Notes: generated by a model from the sequence alone, not told the origin. A stretch of 64,000 bases of DNA from Campylorhamphus procurvoides (GCA_013396655.1 WBMV01003298.1:1210695-1274694); one strand, 5' to 3'; positions 48,181 to 61,414 are shown, counted from the first letter of the stretch. Numbers and translations: made by a program.

Positions 48181-51100
48181 TGCTTGTTCTTTAAAGTAAA
48201 GAAAGGTCAGTGGAGTATTTGGGAAAGATTATAAAAAATACACAAATGTAAAGTAGTTGGAACAAAACTCTCCTGCGTTTAGTAGCAAAATATAACTAAG
48301 GGGGGCAAAAGAGAGTTCAGGAAGTTTCTAAATCATGCTGGTTAATATCCAGGCTCAGCACCCAGCTAAGACAACCACAGAGGACACAGGATATAAAGCA
48401 GACAAGAACTTCCTCTAAGGAATAGCAGAACAGTGTAACAATTAACTCTGCTTTACATAAGGCCACACCTGACCATTGCATGAGAAGAGAAGAAATGCAG
48501 GATGGCCACGGAGCAGCTAAACACTAACATAAGCATGGCATGGTACTAAGATATATATCCAGATATAGGTCAGGGCTTCACTCATATAGCAAACGTATAC
48601 AGCAGATACTTTTATGAGTATTATAATAATGAAAACAGCATGCATGAACATAAAATCCAAGCAAATAGAATCTGGAGCATCCAAAGGTCAGCACTGTGAC
48701 TGTTATTGTTTCCAATGCCAAAAGCAGAAGCACAGTAGAGCTGAGTCTCGTAGCGGCTTTTGTTGTTTTCATTAGCACGAAACATGCAGAGGAATCTCAT
48801 AAGGGAGGAACCACTAGCTAGCGAACACAAGTTTTTCATCTATCTTAGCCAACCCTTCACCTTATTGTGATTTTTTTTGTTTATGTATTCCTTTTTTGAA
48901 TAATCACTGATACTAAAAAAAAACAAAAAACTTGAAGTTCAAGACTCTCCTTTTGCCAAAAAATTGTCAGTTTGAACTTGTCCCTGTTCCCTCATCACTA
49001 CCCTGCCTCTGCCTCTCCAACTAGGAATATATCTTTACTTATATTCATGAGGAAATCAAATATACATTTCTACTAGTGACTAACGCTCTGATCCTACAAT
49101 TAGTTAAACACAAACTTAATTTTATGCATGTGAGTCATCCCATCAACATTCCCACATGCCAGAGACTTTGTGGGATTGATGCCTAAAATTGAACCATTAT
49201 GAATGAATTCCATTTCTGAACTACAGAACCAGGTTTGGAAAAGTACATGAAGAATTGAGATATGGGAACATAAATCCACAGTATAACATGGGCCAAGGAA
49301 GTAAACATTAAAAATTAAAAAAAAAAAAAAGGAAAGATATTAGCTAATTCCTTACTCTGAAAAACTCCACACCAGAGTTGATGTTATTAATTAAGAAATT
49401 TCATTCTTGTTACCCAACAGTCAGTGCTTCTCCAACAAAAACATGGCAAAATGCCTCATTTTAAAGAGCACATGCCAGACTTTGGATTTAGCTCTGCCTG
49501 TTTTTGGCCACCACAGCATCATAAATTTGGTACATCTTTCATTCTGCCCCCATATGTTATAAGTGAATCTAAACCCAACTCTCTTCTGCATAGGAAAACC
49601 AAAAAACTTCAGGGACTCATAGTATCAATGAAAATCCTTAAGACATGCTTATATTTGAAAAAAACTCTTTACAAACATCAACTAAATAATTAGAACTAAA
49701 TATAACTAATTGATACACCAATGAATTATTAATATGCGTACCGCATATACTGCTTGAAACGACTACAGCATTTTAGTACTGAAATGGCTCATTACAACAG
49801 TGGCAACTATTAGTTCTATTGCAGGAACACGTGCCAGAATAAGATTTGTAATGTAAAAGAAGGTGGTGGAACAACATTTAACAGCTCAGAGTGAAACCTC
49901 AGTGCTTACGCTGATGGCCATGTCTAAAAGCGGGGGCCCAAAATCTCTTCACTGGCATTTTTGCCACCTGCTAACAGATAAGTGTATTTTGCAACTGGTA
50001 CTCAAAAGCAAAGGTGACTTATTACTTCAAAGTTCAGTGGAATCTTACACCATCAGCAGAATGAATCTTCTTCAGCCTTTCCACAAAGCATTTTACAGAA
50101 TCATCTTTTCCTGTGTACTAACCCCGCCATTTTAATATATATTAAAGCGTGTTTCCTGTAAACCCTGTGCATTCTCAACCTCCAACATCATACACTGTAC
50201 ACAGAGTCATTGCCAGAAGTGAGCAAGCAATTTCTTCACAAATATCAACACTGTGTTTCCAAACCATCCAAGGCTTCTCTAGGCAATTTGTAAATACACC
50301 ACTCACAGCTATGACAGCAGGGGATTACACTCATTTGAACTTGCATAGAAAAACCTACTTAATTCTGTTTCTCCTATTAAGCAGATTAGTTGCAAAACAA
50401 AAATACATTATTTGATTTTACAAGGGAAACTTTTAATACCAAAATAGGAATTTAAAAGTTAGAGTGTGCAAATATTTACCATGCTCTCTTCTCACAATGT
50501 TCCTGATAGCAAACTTATCCCTGACAATATTCATCTCCTGTAAACACTGGCAAAGCAATTTCAAAATTGTTATTTCATTGCATATTCACTAGCTGTTGCT
50601 GGAGGTATTTTGTTCAGCTCTAATTAGCAAAGTTAATAAGATCAATATTTTCATTACTGAATGCTGCAGTAAGGCAAAACATGCTTAAAAACTTACATTT
50701 ACAAAATGCCAAGAAATATGTTTGTTGGGATATCCTAGTCCTCTTTACAAAAGCAAAAAGCCCTTGAAAATTGGAGGAAAAGCACTTTTGTTGTTTGCAA
50801 CTTTGATGAGGACAAAAATAGAAATGGAAACATCCATATTAGTCAGGGGTACTTTTGGAGAAAACAAGCATGTTTGTTCTAATTGTCCAAAGGCTTTTTC
50901 AGGAGAAATAAGCACTGAATTTTGAATGACTTTTACAGCCCTTAATGTTGACACTATCACTCTCCTTGTGCCCCCACCTACCTTTAAAAAACAAACAAAC
51001 AAAAAACAAACCAGAAACCTGAAAGAAAAGCAGAGGCATTACAATCTAGTGGCAGTGTTTAAAACTGGGCTTCAGCACTGGCAAATAGGAAATGAAAACA

Positions 51101-51413
51101 AGGAAAACAAGAGAGCTGCAAGCAGTCAAAATGAGTGCTAGGTCTGGGGAAAGAGCACAGCCTCAGCATCCCTGCCCTGAGAACAGAAGCACTGGGCCTT
51201 GGGTCTCTTCCATCTGCAGAGAACATCCTCTTCTGCCTCAGAAGACGCAACCATCTCGACCTCCTTTGGACTTTGTGACAGCTACCACAGCCCCAAGAAA
51301 AAGGAAGCAACATACATATGTAAGACGTCCTGTTTCTCAGATATCTGGGGTTTGCTACTTAGCATTTGTCATGTCTAATAATAATAGGTCAGAAAAGGAT
51401 CCTGAGCCTAAAA

Positions 51414-51439
51414 CTCCCCCCCCCTCCCCACCCCCGACA
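51414..51439. repeat. C-rich tract (G-quadruplex potential on the minus strand)
   Basis: C8, C4 and C5 runs separated by single bases. The minus strand thus has three G runs, one of them long enough to count as two, which meets the usual pattern for a G-quadruplex. Function unknown. Confidence 0.6.
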
Positions 51440-53742
51440 TTTCTTTCTTCTTTTTACAGCTAAAAGCTCAAAATGGTATTTGGAAAGCACTCTTCCATCC
51501 ATCCACAACTTTTTTAATGAATTGACAATTCGCTGTGCCTCTACCTCTGCAGAAATGTCAGTCAGGAAATTGTCACTGTAAACCACCCTAAAATAATTCC
51601 GTGCTCATGTTGAGTAATTATTTTCAAAACTGCTCCTGCAGAAAAATATGATCAACTATCAAACAGATACTGTATAATTAAGCAGCAAGACACATCAGGG
51701 AGTAGAATATAGGTCTAGGTGCTCTATTAAGCATGAGGCCGAAGGCACGGATTGTCAGAGCAGAAAGACGTGCATTATATTGCACAGCTTGTAACATAAA
51801 GCTGTTCCCTGGGGTAACACAGCCTGCACCTGTGGAGGTTTTACCACCCACTGTGTCCACCTGAATTGGTTTTCTTCATTTCTATGACTACCTTTTCTAC
51901 TCAACTAGTTCTACTTCAACTCACATGCTAAACGTGCAATTTACATTGGAGCTGATAAGATATTTAGAAGGTAAACCCACAAAAGACAAGACAAATTTGG
52001 CATAATACTTGTAGGAAAGGCAAGTGAAAATGCTGATGAATCACGGTAGGCAGTTCCCCAAGCATATTCAGTTTGCTATTAGCAATACGAGCTCTCATAA
52101 AAAACCTGTTCTTTTAAGATGACAATTATAGCAGCAAGGCCAGCTTGATCTACTGTCCAAATATGAAACACTTAATTTAAGAAATGGAGGAAAGCTCTTT
52201 AGTAGGAAGAACATAAAGAGAAGCCATTTGGGGATTTACCTGATTAGCAAGCCCCACACACACATTTTCTCACAGACCCAAATGCAAGCAGTAGGTTTAG
52301 AATTATAGGAGGTAGTATATACATTGCTAACTTACATACTCATATGAGAAAATATTTGAACTCTACTACTGTTTCTGCACCAGCAAAAAGCTGGCAAAGG
52401 GCTGGGAGAACAGAGGGTGAGGGCAGATGGTTTCTTAGAAAACCTAAAACCAAGCATGCAAATAAAGACAGTCTCCAGTGGACACTAGATCAAGCCAATG
52501 CAACCCAGTTACTTTCTTGATTCTCCACTCTCACTTGATTGAAAAATGAGTTAGATTCTTATCTACAATGAGAGGGTTTAAAAGTAATAAATATTTGATT
52601 CTTTGACTAAACACACCACTCTGGCAAGATGCATTATTTCTAGATGCAACAGCAGAGAGGAACCAGCATTCCCAGAAGTAGTCTTTTCTATTTTTCTTTC
52701 CATGAAACAGAGCTAGATTTTGGAAAAGGACAAAGACATTCATCATTAAACCAAATCCCTCAACAGCATCTGCCAGGGGTCCTGGGAATTCATCAGTCAC
52801 TGACACTGCCCAGAGAATTCTCATAAACTACCACTCTGTGGCCAGTTCGAGTTATGACAAAGGAAAACGTTGGGTCATCTCAATCCAAGGACTGGACCGA
52901 GAATAACTCAGGTTTATACTGCAACATTTCCCATTTTCATTATGTCACACAACAGATTTAGAGACTGTTGTACTCTATTGTCTGCTCTTTTTACTGTCTC
53001 TGTCACTAGAATGAGACACCCAAAGTGTAATGCCAAGTGCAGCCTGTGAAAGAGAGTAATAAACCGAACTCCTTCATATTTTATAAGTTAATTTGCCAGG
53101 CACTTCAGCATGTTCTTACAGGCTGCTGCATTTGAAAGAGAACAAAAGTAGATGGCCATTCTTATCACAGGGCAAACTATTGACAACAGACCTTCCACAG
53201 CCCCCTTCCAGGCAAACCTTTGGGGCTCAGGCTGTGCAAACTGCAGGGCAAGAAATGGCACAAACATCACACATTATGGTTGCCATGTTAATATTGTATT
53301 TTTGAGACCTTTAATGGGTGTGCATATTTATATGCATGTGCATGCTTTTATATAAATATACATTTCCATACCAGACAACCCAAAATTCTTCGATATCCTC
53401 AGGTGAGGAAAGGTACAGACAGACCAGATGCAGTGTTAATACAGGAGAGTTCTCTGCCAATGGACAGAAAGTGAAAGTGAGGGCAAAATAAGGCTTTCTT
53501 GCTTGGGTCTAAGGTGCACAATCACTGCTGTAGACTAGTCTAGAGACTGTAGCTGAAAGGGGAAGAGCATCAATCTCTACTCACAGCATTTCTATTTAGT
53601 GTCTCATTAGGCATGTTTTGAAAAGAAAAGCTGAAACTTATCCTATATTCAAAAAAAAAAAAAAAAAGCCACTTCAACTTTACTCCAAATCTTTGGCTAC
53701 AGAAACCAAAACCAGATTTATACTCTCATGCTCAGAGATATG

Positions 53743-53790
53743 AAAAAAAAAACAAAACAACAACAACCAAACAAACAAAAAAACAACCTC
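53743..53790. repeat. A/C-rich low-complexity tract
   Basis: Interrupted AAAC/AAC units over about 48 bases, shortly after a 17-base A run at 53650-53666. Simple sequence only. Confidence 0.7.
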
Positions 53791-55525
53791 AAAACCAGAA
53801 ACCCAAAATGTTCAGATACAACTGGCAGGAGTTTTGTATTTATTTGTTTGTTTGATGGTGGTCTGTGCCTAATAAACAATGCATCCTCCTAAACCGTTCA
53901 ATTAATTGAAACCAAACAAAGAACCAAAATCAACCCATCTCTCTCTCCACCCCCATCCACAGGAAGACTTTGATCTGTCATGCTGGCAGTAAAACCAAAA
54001 AAACACCCGACCAAAACATTCCTATCACTCCACTGCTTTACTTAGACTCTGCTAGTTAAACTCCAATCAAGGAACCAGTTACCATTTATTGGTTCATTTA
54101 TCTCCTGGTTTCTTTAGGGCTGTATCTCTCCAATCAAATGCAAAACTAAAATACTGTTCCTCAGGAGGAGCAACGTAAGCAGTGTTAGGAAGGGATGGTT
54201 CAATTTGAAGGTCAAGTAAAACAGCATTTGGAGTCAAGGGGCAGTCAAAACCCTGCCATGTTGTGCTGCCACTGCAGAGGTTTGTGCTCTCCATTGCAGT
54301 GAACTACAACTAGATTTCCTCTGGAGTTTCTGCTCATTTACACCAGAGTAAATCAGCAAAGGTTTTGGATCATAGGAATTAAGTTCATTGATGACCGAGG
54401 TTAGTCACATCACAGAGGGATATCTGCACAGTCTTTAATCAGAGAGAGCTTAGTTCTTTCTTTATGTATAAACTCTAGATCTTCTATGATACAATTTTCT
54501 GTTCTGCCTGTGAATCACCGCTTGAAGTTTGCTTAATTCTACCACAGCATGCATCTTATGTAATGGTCTCCCCTGCAGGCAAAATTTCTACCCAAAGTAC
54601 AAGGCTATTTTGGAAAGAAACCACTCTTATTTGCCTGAATTGCTTGGTGTGGTACTTAAATAGCTACGTTCACCTAGTGATTTCTCTAAATGCTTTTTTC
54701 AAATGCTTTAAATTACTTTTGGCTTTCTTAAAGTTAGAAAAAGTTAGGTGAGTACAGAAGACATAAAATTTAGAATGGATTTATATCCACCACAAACTGG
54801 GACCATGGAAAGCAACAGGCATATTGAAAGCTGGACCACCAGTTTCTACTTCTAGGCCTACTAGTGCTACTTTAGTTAGGCATGGAAACATCCAAGTGGG
54901 AGGAAAACAAATAAAAAAGAAAAAACCAAGGGGCAGACAGACTGTGTAAATCCTCAGATGGTTTTGACATTTAAGTGTATCAGTTTTCAGAAAAGCCATG
55001 CACTTTGGATGACATGTGATAGAAGAAGAGAACTCAGCAATGGAAGAGAAGAATTAGCGGGGCATTAAGCAGCTCTGTTCCAGTCTGATGGAACCGTGCG
55101 TTTTTAATGGCCACCCAGCATATCAGGCATATCCCTTTTCAGGCTACAGGGCTGCAGACCTCAGACAGATCCCTGCAGTCTTTAGCCATTTTGGAAAGCA
55201 AGGTTGAAGTGTCTTAAATCTTTCTCTTCTCTTCCCCATCTCCACCACGACCCATGGAGCAGACCCCAGCTGAAGGTCAGAGTTTGTGTTACATGGCTGC
55301 TCACTATGTGGGTAAAACCCTTCACTGCATTTGACCCTAAATGATCTTTAAAACTCCCTGAGCTAGTCTCAGGCTCTCAGGCTCTAAGGGCATGTTCAAA
55401 GCATGATACAGAAGCCCATGGATGGAGCTCACTGGTCACTGAAGCATGAATTCCAACTTGATGGTGCATCAGGTGAAGAGCAGCAGAATCCTGAGTCCCC
55501 CCCAGTGAAGATGACAGTCCCGCTG

Positions 55526-55659
55526 NNNNNNNNNNNNNNNNNNNNNNNNNNNNNNNNNNNNNNNNNNNNNNNNNNNNNNNNNNNNNNNNNNNNNNNNNNN
55601 NNNNNNNNNNNNNNNNNNNNNNNNNNNNNNNNNNNNNNNNNNNNNNNNNNNNNNNNNNN
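55526..55659. other. Assembly gap (134 N)
   Basis: Bases 55526-55659 are unresolved. The right flank (55660-55690) is almost pure G and C with long G runs, and the left flank ends in a C run. A GC-rich or quadruplex-forming tandem repeat that failed to sequence is the likely cause. The given gap length may be an estimate. Open frames through the N run are meaningless. Confidence 0.98.
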
Positions 55660-55700
55660 GGCTGGGGGGCGCGGGGGGGGCGCGGGGTGGCACCCACGGA
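55660..55700. repeat. G-rich tract at the gap edge
   Basis: Runs of G6, G8 and G4 separated by CGC and GCGC steps. This is far more GC-rich than the rest of the window and continues into the unresolved gap. It may be the end of a GC-rich minisatellite or a small CpG-rich island. Confidence 0.65.
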
Positions 55701-56037
55701 GCAGCTGTGTCCCTGTCTCCCCCTTGCCACTATGAGGCACCATGGGATGTGTCTGAGGATGTACCACCACTAGGGTATGGCTGTTTGGACAGAAACACTG
55801 ACTACCTGGCCCCACATCTCCTGGTCACAAACTGAAATAGCTGAAGGGATCCTCACACGCTGCACAGCCGTGCCCAATGCCACAGGGAGAGCTGGCAAGC
55901 CTTCCTTAAACATGAGCCAGGCCTAATATTTTCCAGAATATTTACCCTGCATTCTGACCTTGCTCCTTGCACTGGGAAAATTCAATTGCTTATTATATGG
56001 GAAAAGAAAGCTCTCACCTGGTTTTTTTTGTACATCA
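55701..56037. other. Unique sequence between the gap and a CR1 tail
   Basis: Moderately GC-rich sequence with no gene I can support. No repeat family is recognised. Confidence 0.5.
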
Positions 56038-56145
56038 CAGGGCTTTGAGCAACCTGGTCTAGTAAAAGATGTGCCTGCCCATGGCAGGGGGGTGGACTAG
56101 AGGATCTCTAAAGTTCCCTTCCAACCCAAACCCCTCTATGATTCA
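56038..56145 (+). mobile_element. CR1 LINE 3' tail, plus orientation
   Basis: The sequence GGGCTTTGAGCAACCTGGTC, TGCCTGCCCATGGCAGGGG, then TTCCCTTCCAACCCAAACCC and CTCTATGATTCA is the standard 3' end of avian CR1. It is 5'-truncated to about 108 bases. The wording is close to the well-preserved CR1 consensus, so this appears to be the youngest copy in the window. Confidence 0.93.
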
Positions 56146-58670
56146 GTATCCAGCCTTCAAGTCAGCTGTGCAAAATCAAACATGAGAAGAATTTATCGAG
56201 TTTGCTAATGGCACTGACCTGGTTTTCCTTCTGACCTTTTCTTTATTTTCCAGTGACTGCCTTCCTTCATAGCCCTTAATGACATTCAGAACCAGATTTT
56301 TAATTAATGTGTCTAAGAAGCAGATAGGCAATTAGAATTTTAACAAATACCTCACAGGCTAGGCATATCAGCTCTACTGATGAGGTAGGCATAAAAATGC
56401 ATTTGAAAATCAGTCAGACTTCTACCTGCAGCTTAAAGCACCTAATGACCTCAAAAAATAATTTAACCTTGAAGTTATAGATATTTTAAAACACCTTTTT
56501 TTAAGCTATTTGTCAGCATCTTTCAAGCAAGAATAACAAACATTGAAAAAAACTCCAACAAACCAATCCTTTGAGCCTCATAAACTTTCTAAGGAAACTA
56601 ACTGTCCTGTAATCCTGCTGGTAGAAAATGAGTGCAAGTTGCAAACAGTATTCCAAAGCACAGTAGCAAGAGTAATTGGTTTCCCCTTCCATACCAAAGT
56701 CCTTGACCTTTTGCTCCTCATTAGGGACATAAAACATTGGGAAAACAGTTACATTTGTCATATTTCTTGTAAAATTATACAAGTAGAAATTGAAATAGTT
56801 TGAAGTCAATAAAGTGAATTCGAACGGCTGCCTGTAGGAAATGCCTAACTATAGAATTCTTCAAATCCCCTTTAAGTAATTCTAGCAATAGTTATGCCAC
56901 ATGAACTTGTGCAATATACTTAGAAGTATTAAAATTTTAACAAAGCAAAATTCTGAACAAAGTTGTAAAATTTAAAGATGCAGACACATCTGTTACTGTT
57001 CTGGTATTTAAACCATAGATCCTGATGAAAATAAAAGTAATCATGCAAACACCTGACTTTGGAGACACTCTGATCCCTACTTTCCTCCCTATAATTCATT
57101 ACTGGCTATAAAGCTCTCACTGAGAGGAATGCAGAATTGAAACATATCGTTCCCTATACCTTCATACTCATGGGCTGGCTCCTTCTGATTTCAGTGGTGT
57201 TTCTAATTTAAACCCAGGACCCCACGAAGGAGAACATCATACCAGGCAGGTCCTACTACTACTGACAAAAATTTGTAACTTGTTCCTAAGACAGAACAAT
57301 TGTGTGAACTTCAAGCCCTAGGATTTAACAGGTAAATAACCTCAGGCAACATCTGACAGTATCTTTCAGGTACATATTAATGTGTACATTAATAGAGGTA
57401 CTAATGTTGCCTCAGACAGAAGAGTAAGAAAACAGTATTGATAATAATAATTTAATTAAATAAGTAACATTAAAATAACTGATGTGTCAGCACGGAAATG
57501 CTGCACTTCCAAAATTACAGTAGAACATCTCTCAATGTGAATTTTTATGCTGTGAATCAACAATGAAGGAAACATACTAGTTGTAATAAAGGAGCATGAG
57601 AGAGAACTCCAGTCAAGGGTGTAAGAGTAATTGCCACTTCAATCTACCACTCCTGAGTAATTTCCAATAGTCAGTCAGCTTCTCTGCCTTCAGAAGCTGA
57701 AGCAAAAAAGCAAAAAGGCAAGCAAAAATAATTGAACCTGCAGGTTTTTCACCCGTGCCTACTAGTTCTACATACAGAGTTGTTCCATATTATACACAGA
57801 TATATAACTATATATATATAACATATATCTTTCTAGAAATACTAACTCTAGAAAAATAATTTTAATTGCACCAAAGAATAACAGAGAGATAGCCAGCAGG
57901 GTATGTGGGAGATAAATAACAGACCATGCTTGGTATCTGTATGTTAATGAAAAGATAACTAAGCAGCAATGCCATCTCATGCAAAGTATCATAATATTTA
58001 GGAAACCAGAGAACACACCTGAGCCCAGGTTTGACCTGTATAGGATGTATAGTATCAGGATACTCACACTTTCTTTTTCTTTCACACTTTTTATTTATTT
58101 TCTATATGTTGCTCTATGCTTTGAGTGTAGAAAATACCTATGTGTATCTGTGTTATGTTTCCTCATAAAATGTCCCATTTCTGTCTCCTGCCTGCTGACA
58201 TACATAAAATGACTCCTGTAAGCAATCAGCAGCACAAATTTTGCTCCTTAAAAACGTCAAACATTTGAAATTTCACGAAGAAAATTCCATTTATATTACA
58301 TTTATTATGTTCCATAATTAGCAGACACATTTACTATGATTTAGGAATGAAACGTGAGGGAAAACCAGAAATCATATAATTTCATTGTAACTTGTCCTCT
58401 GATTCACACGTAAAGCTATCTATTTATTTAAAACAACAGCCAAAGTTTATCCTTAGAGTCATAATCTGAATTGTGAAAACTTAGCTCCATTTCTTAGGGG
58501 AGTATAAAGCAATAGAAAGACCTATTAAAGTTCTTTACAAAAATGATTCTTGAATAAACTTTGATATCCAGTTTTGTTAAATCTACAGTTTAAATGTACA
58601 GAAATCTTTCCAGAATATCTTCTGCCATGTTGAAATTTATTTATTTATTAGTAACCAACCTGCTTATTAA
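56146..58670. other. AT-rich unique sequence, no gene seen
   Basis: No recognised gene, RNA gene or transposon. It includes a TA-rich microsatellite-like tract around 57795-57830. Stretches near 58220-58460 are AT-rich and free of repeats, with nothing further to support a function. Confidence 0.55.
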
Positions 58671-58678
58671 ACAACTTC

Positions 58679-59035
58679 TTTATTATTATGAAACAAGAGG
58701 TTTGCACATCAAAGGTTAATTGAAAGTTTCATGAATTTTTTCAATATCCCACGTTAAAATACATTAATAAAGGTGTCCTGTGCAGACAGTTTCAAATATA
58801 CATTTACAAATCTTTTTGCTACGAGGGAGAACTGTCCATAATACAAAATCTGCTTTTGTATGGCAAGGGCTCCCAGCTCTTGGAGGCTGTGGTTACAGAC
58901 CTCCAGCGTAGCAACATTCTTCTTGTCTAGCCTTGTAATTTTTTGCCAGGTACTCTGTACATTAACTTGTTTCATTTCAGTTGCCCTAAGGGTTTCTTCC
59001 TCACTAACTAATGGGGAGCTTGATGCATCATTACT
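58679..59035 (-). CDS. Possible terminal exon or decayed coding sequence with poly(A) signal, unknown product
   Basis: On the minus strand an open frame of 93 sense codons runs from just after a stop at 59036-59038 to TAA at 58754-58756. An AATAAA follows at 58679-58684, about 70 bases past the stop. The middle of the frame has coding-like codon choice, with many C/G third positions (for example in LEVCNHSLQELGALAIQKQ). The product is helix-prone, with SPLVSEEETLRATEMKQ, then TWQKITRLDKK. A different frame is open immediately upstream (59034-59126, reading NLLRTEPVISLLENPTDLSH), which would fit a frameshift in a decayed gene. No clear acceptor was found. Family not recognised; an open frame of this length alone is not rare in AT-rich DNA. 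Confidence 0.25.
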
Positions 59036-61018
59036 TTAACGTAGCACAGTGTGATAAATCTGTAGGATTCTCTAGTAAAGAAATTACTGGTTCTGTTCTT
59101 AATAAATTAGTTCCCACAATATTCAGCTATACGTTAGCAAAGCCTTTATATCTAGAATGGTATTTAGAAGAGCTATTTTACTGGGTTCAGCTAATTTCTA
59201 TAAAACAGAGGATAATTTGAAACACAGTTTACCTGCACACACACAAAAAATACATGGAGAGAGGATGAAGATATGAGCTCGCTTCACACAAAAACCCACA
59301 GAACACTACATATTCATAAATGTCAAGAACAGGTTTGTTTTCATTTAATAGCCTAATTAAACTGAAACAACATATGAGACCTTTGGGGGCTACAATGCTT
59401 AGAGCTTACTGAGTCTAGACTGTTGTAGCTGCAGAGGTTGTGCATTGCTGTTCTTTCTACAAGACCCTGATCTGAAACTTCAGAAAGGCTTATGAATCAT
59501 TTCCCAGCCATTTACACTGAGGCAGTTCAGCACAAGGCTGCCAGACTGCAGACAAACCTCATTCTGCATGCATTCTCATTGACTCAATTCCCAGGCTACA
59601 TGCATTTCTCTGTGTTTTGCATATTCTTTGTTTAAAGTTTTTAATTACCATATTTAGTTTTTCTTCTCATACCAACCCCAGCAGGCAGAGACTGTCTTTA
59701 AGTATGTTTTACTGGTAGCCCATTTCCTCTTCTGCTCCGTATGTTGGGATAACAGTTTGGGTACCTCCTATCAACTTAGGCTATCCACCATATATCTTTA
59801 GCTCTTTGAATTCCTCTTAATATCCTCCAGCACTTTCCTTATTGACTCCTGTGTCTCTGCCTTAGACCTTCTGACTAAAGCTTAAGGATTAAGAGCTCTC
59901 TGACGCTTTTACAGACATAACTGATGGGGTGTAGAACAGTTCTTGCTGGTCAAATCCTACAACTGATCTACAGCCCAAATACGAGAAGGACATGGCATGG
60001 ACACCTTAAACAAAGTCCCCCTCATCTCTTTAGCTTATTTACACCAACAAGAATCTGGATGCACAGCACATTCAGCGGCACAGACAGTACAATAATTCCT
60101 ACCTCTTGGCATAAAAGGTGATGTTCTTGTACTACTGAATTAGACTGCCTCCCAAAAATACTTGGTTTATAATATATTTGATTCCTTCTCAAAAATTCAG
60201 CCCTTATCTATCCCTGGGACAGAAAAATTAATCATTAAAGTAGTTGAAAGCAATAATTATCAAGTATATTAATAACACATCAATAATCTACCTCTTCATG
60301 CCACATGTTCCCAGTGCAGCTCTCCTACATACTGTGGTTCAGTGGACTGGAAATCCTGGCTGTGTGTTTGATCTGCTACAGCTCTTTGGAGAAGTCAGCT
60401 GCCTTCTGGATGTCTTTTTACAAAACGTATCAGGATCTCTGCTTGGACAAAAATACTGGTTAGTATTTCAGCAATTGTAAAAAAGAAAATATGATGGTAT
60501 AAGATCTCACTCATGTGTAAAGGGGCTGATCTGGTCCCAGGAAAAATCAATGAAGTTTTGTTATTGACTTTGCTTGGAGCAGGATTGATCTCTAAAAGCA
60601 ACAAATACATTGAATTAGGTTAGTAAATTACTGTTCCCACGACCAAGTTAAAAGACAAATGAGTAGTTAAGTGAGAGTCTCGTTACAATACCACATCATA
60701 GAGCTTCCTGGTTATTTTCTTGTGGAATTCACACAATGAAATTTCAAAGAAAATATTCTCCAACCAGTACACACGGGAGTTTTATATAAAATAAATAAAT
60801 AAACAAACAAACCCTTTACAAATAGAAAGACTGTAAATCTGTCTCATACCAAAAGGAACCTAAAATCAAAGTTAGGGGCATCCTGTTTTAGAAGTCTGCA
60901 TGGAGATCAGCTGATCACTTGACTGAGAGTCTCACAGTTCTAGCTAAATACATTAGAAAATATATTCTGTCAGGACTGAGTATTTAATTTAAATATGTTT
61001 TCAAAAAGTCAGACTATA

Positions 61019-61049
61019 TCTTGATTAATGAAGCTTTTCTTGATTAATG
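61019..61049. repeat. Two-copy short tandem duplication
   Basis: The word TCTTGATTAATG occurs at 61019 and again at 61038, a spacing of 19 bases, and each copy is followed by A/G-AGC. Each copy holds a TTGATTAAT homeodomain-like core. It could be a recent local duplication or a pair of binding sites. Confidence 0.65.
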
Positions 61050-61371
61050 GAGCATTGCAGAAAGTCTCTGTGGGAGTATGCTATGCTAAAATGAAGAAGC
61101 TTTTAATACAGACTTAAAGTTTTTCAAAGCAGATTTTCACACAGGTCTTAAGACTTGCATGATCCATTTATATGCAGAGATTAGAAATGATGGCATTTCC
61201 TTTTTGGAGGGGTCTCACATGTCTGCTCCCAGTGATTACATGGCACAGGCAAGCCGTTCTCTGAATGAAACACTCGACAGAAAAGATGACCTATAATGCG
61301 ATAGGTTATGTGCCTCAGGAGACAGCCTATAAATATTTTAAAATGTTGAATACATGAAAAAGCATACTTAC

Positions 61372-61414
61372 TTCTATTTGCTGTCTCATGCCAAGGGCAG
61401 AAGCACCTTCATTG
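61372..61414 (-). CDS. Weak candidate coding exon, unknown product
   Basis: On the minus strand an acceptor (CATAGCCAGTACCTTTAG) precedes 43 nt that end at AATAGAA before a strong donor GTAAGTATG. One frame only is open (phase 2 in, phase 0 out), reading NEGASALGMRQQIE. The peptide is coding-like but too short to classify. No partner exon was found. Confidence 0.17.

Larger units (their letters stand above)
48181..55525. other. AT-rich unique sequence, no gene seen
   Basis: No recognised gene or transposon. Low-complexity items include A runs near 49318 and 53650, a C-rich run at 51414-51439, and an A/C-rich tract at 53743-53790. Open frames on both strands lack domains and matched splice sites. 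Confidence 0.55.

Noticed and set aside
55377..55815. Open frames across the gap
   Set aside because: They exist only because N bases carry no stop codons.
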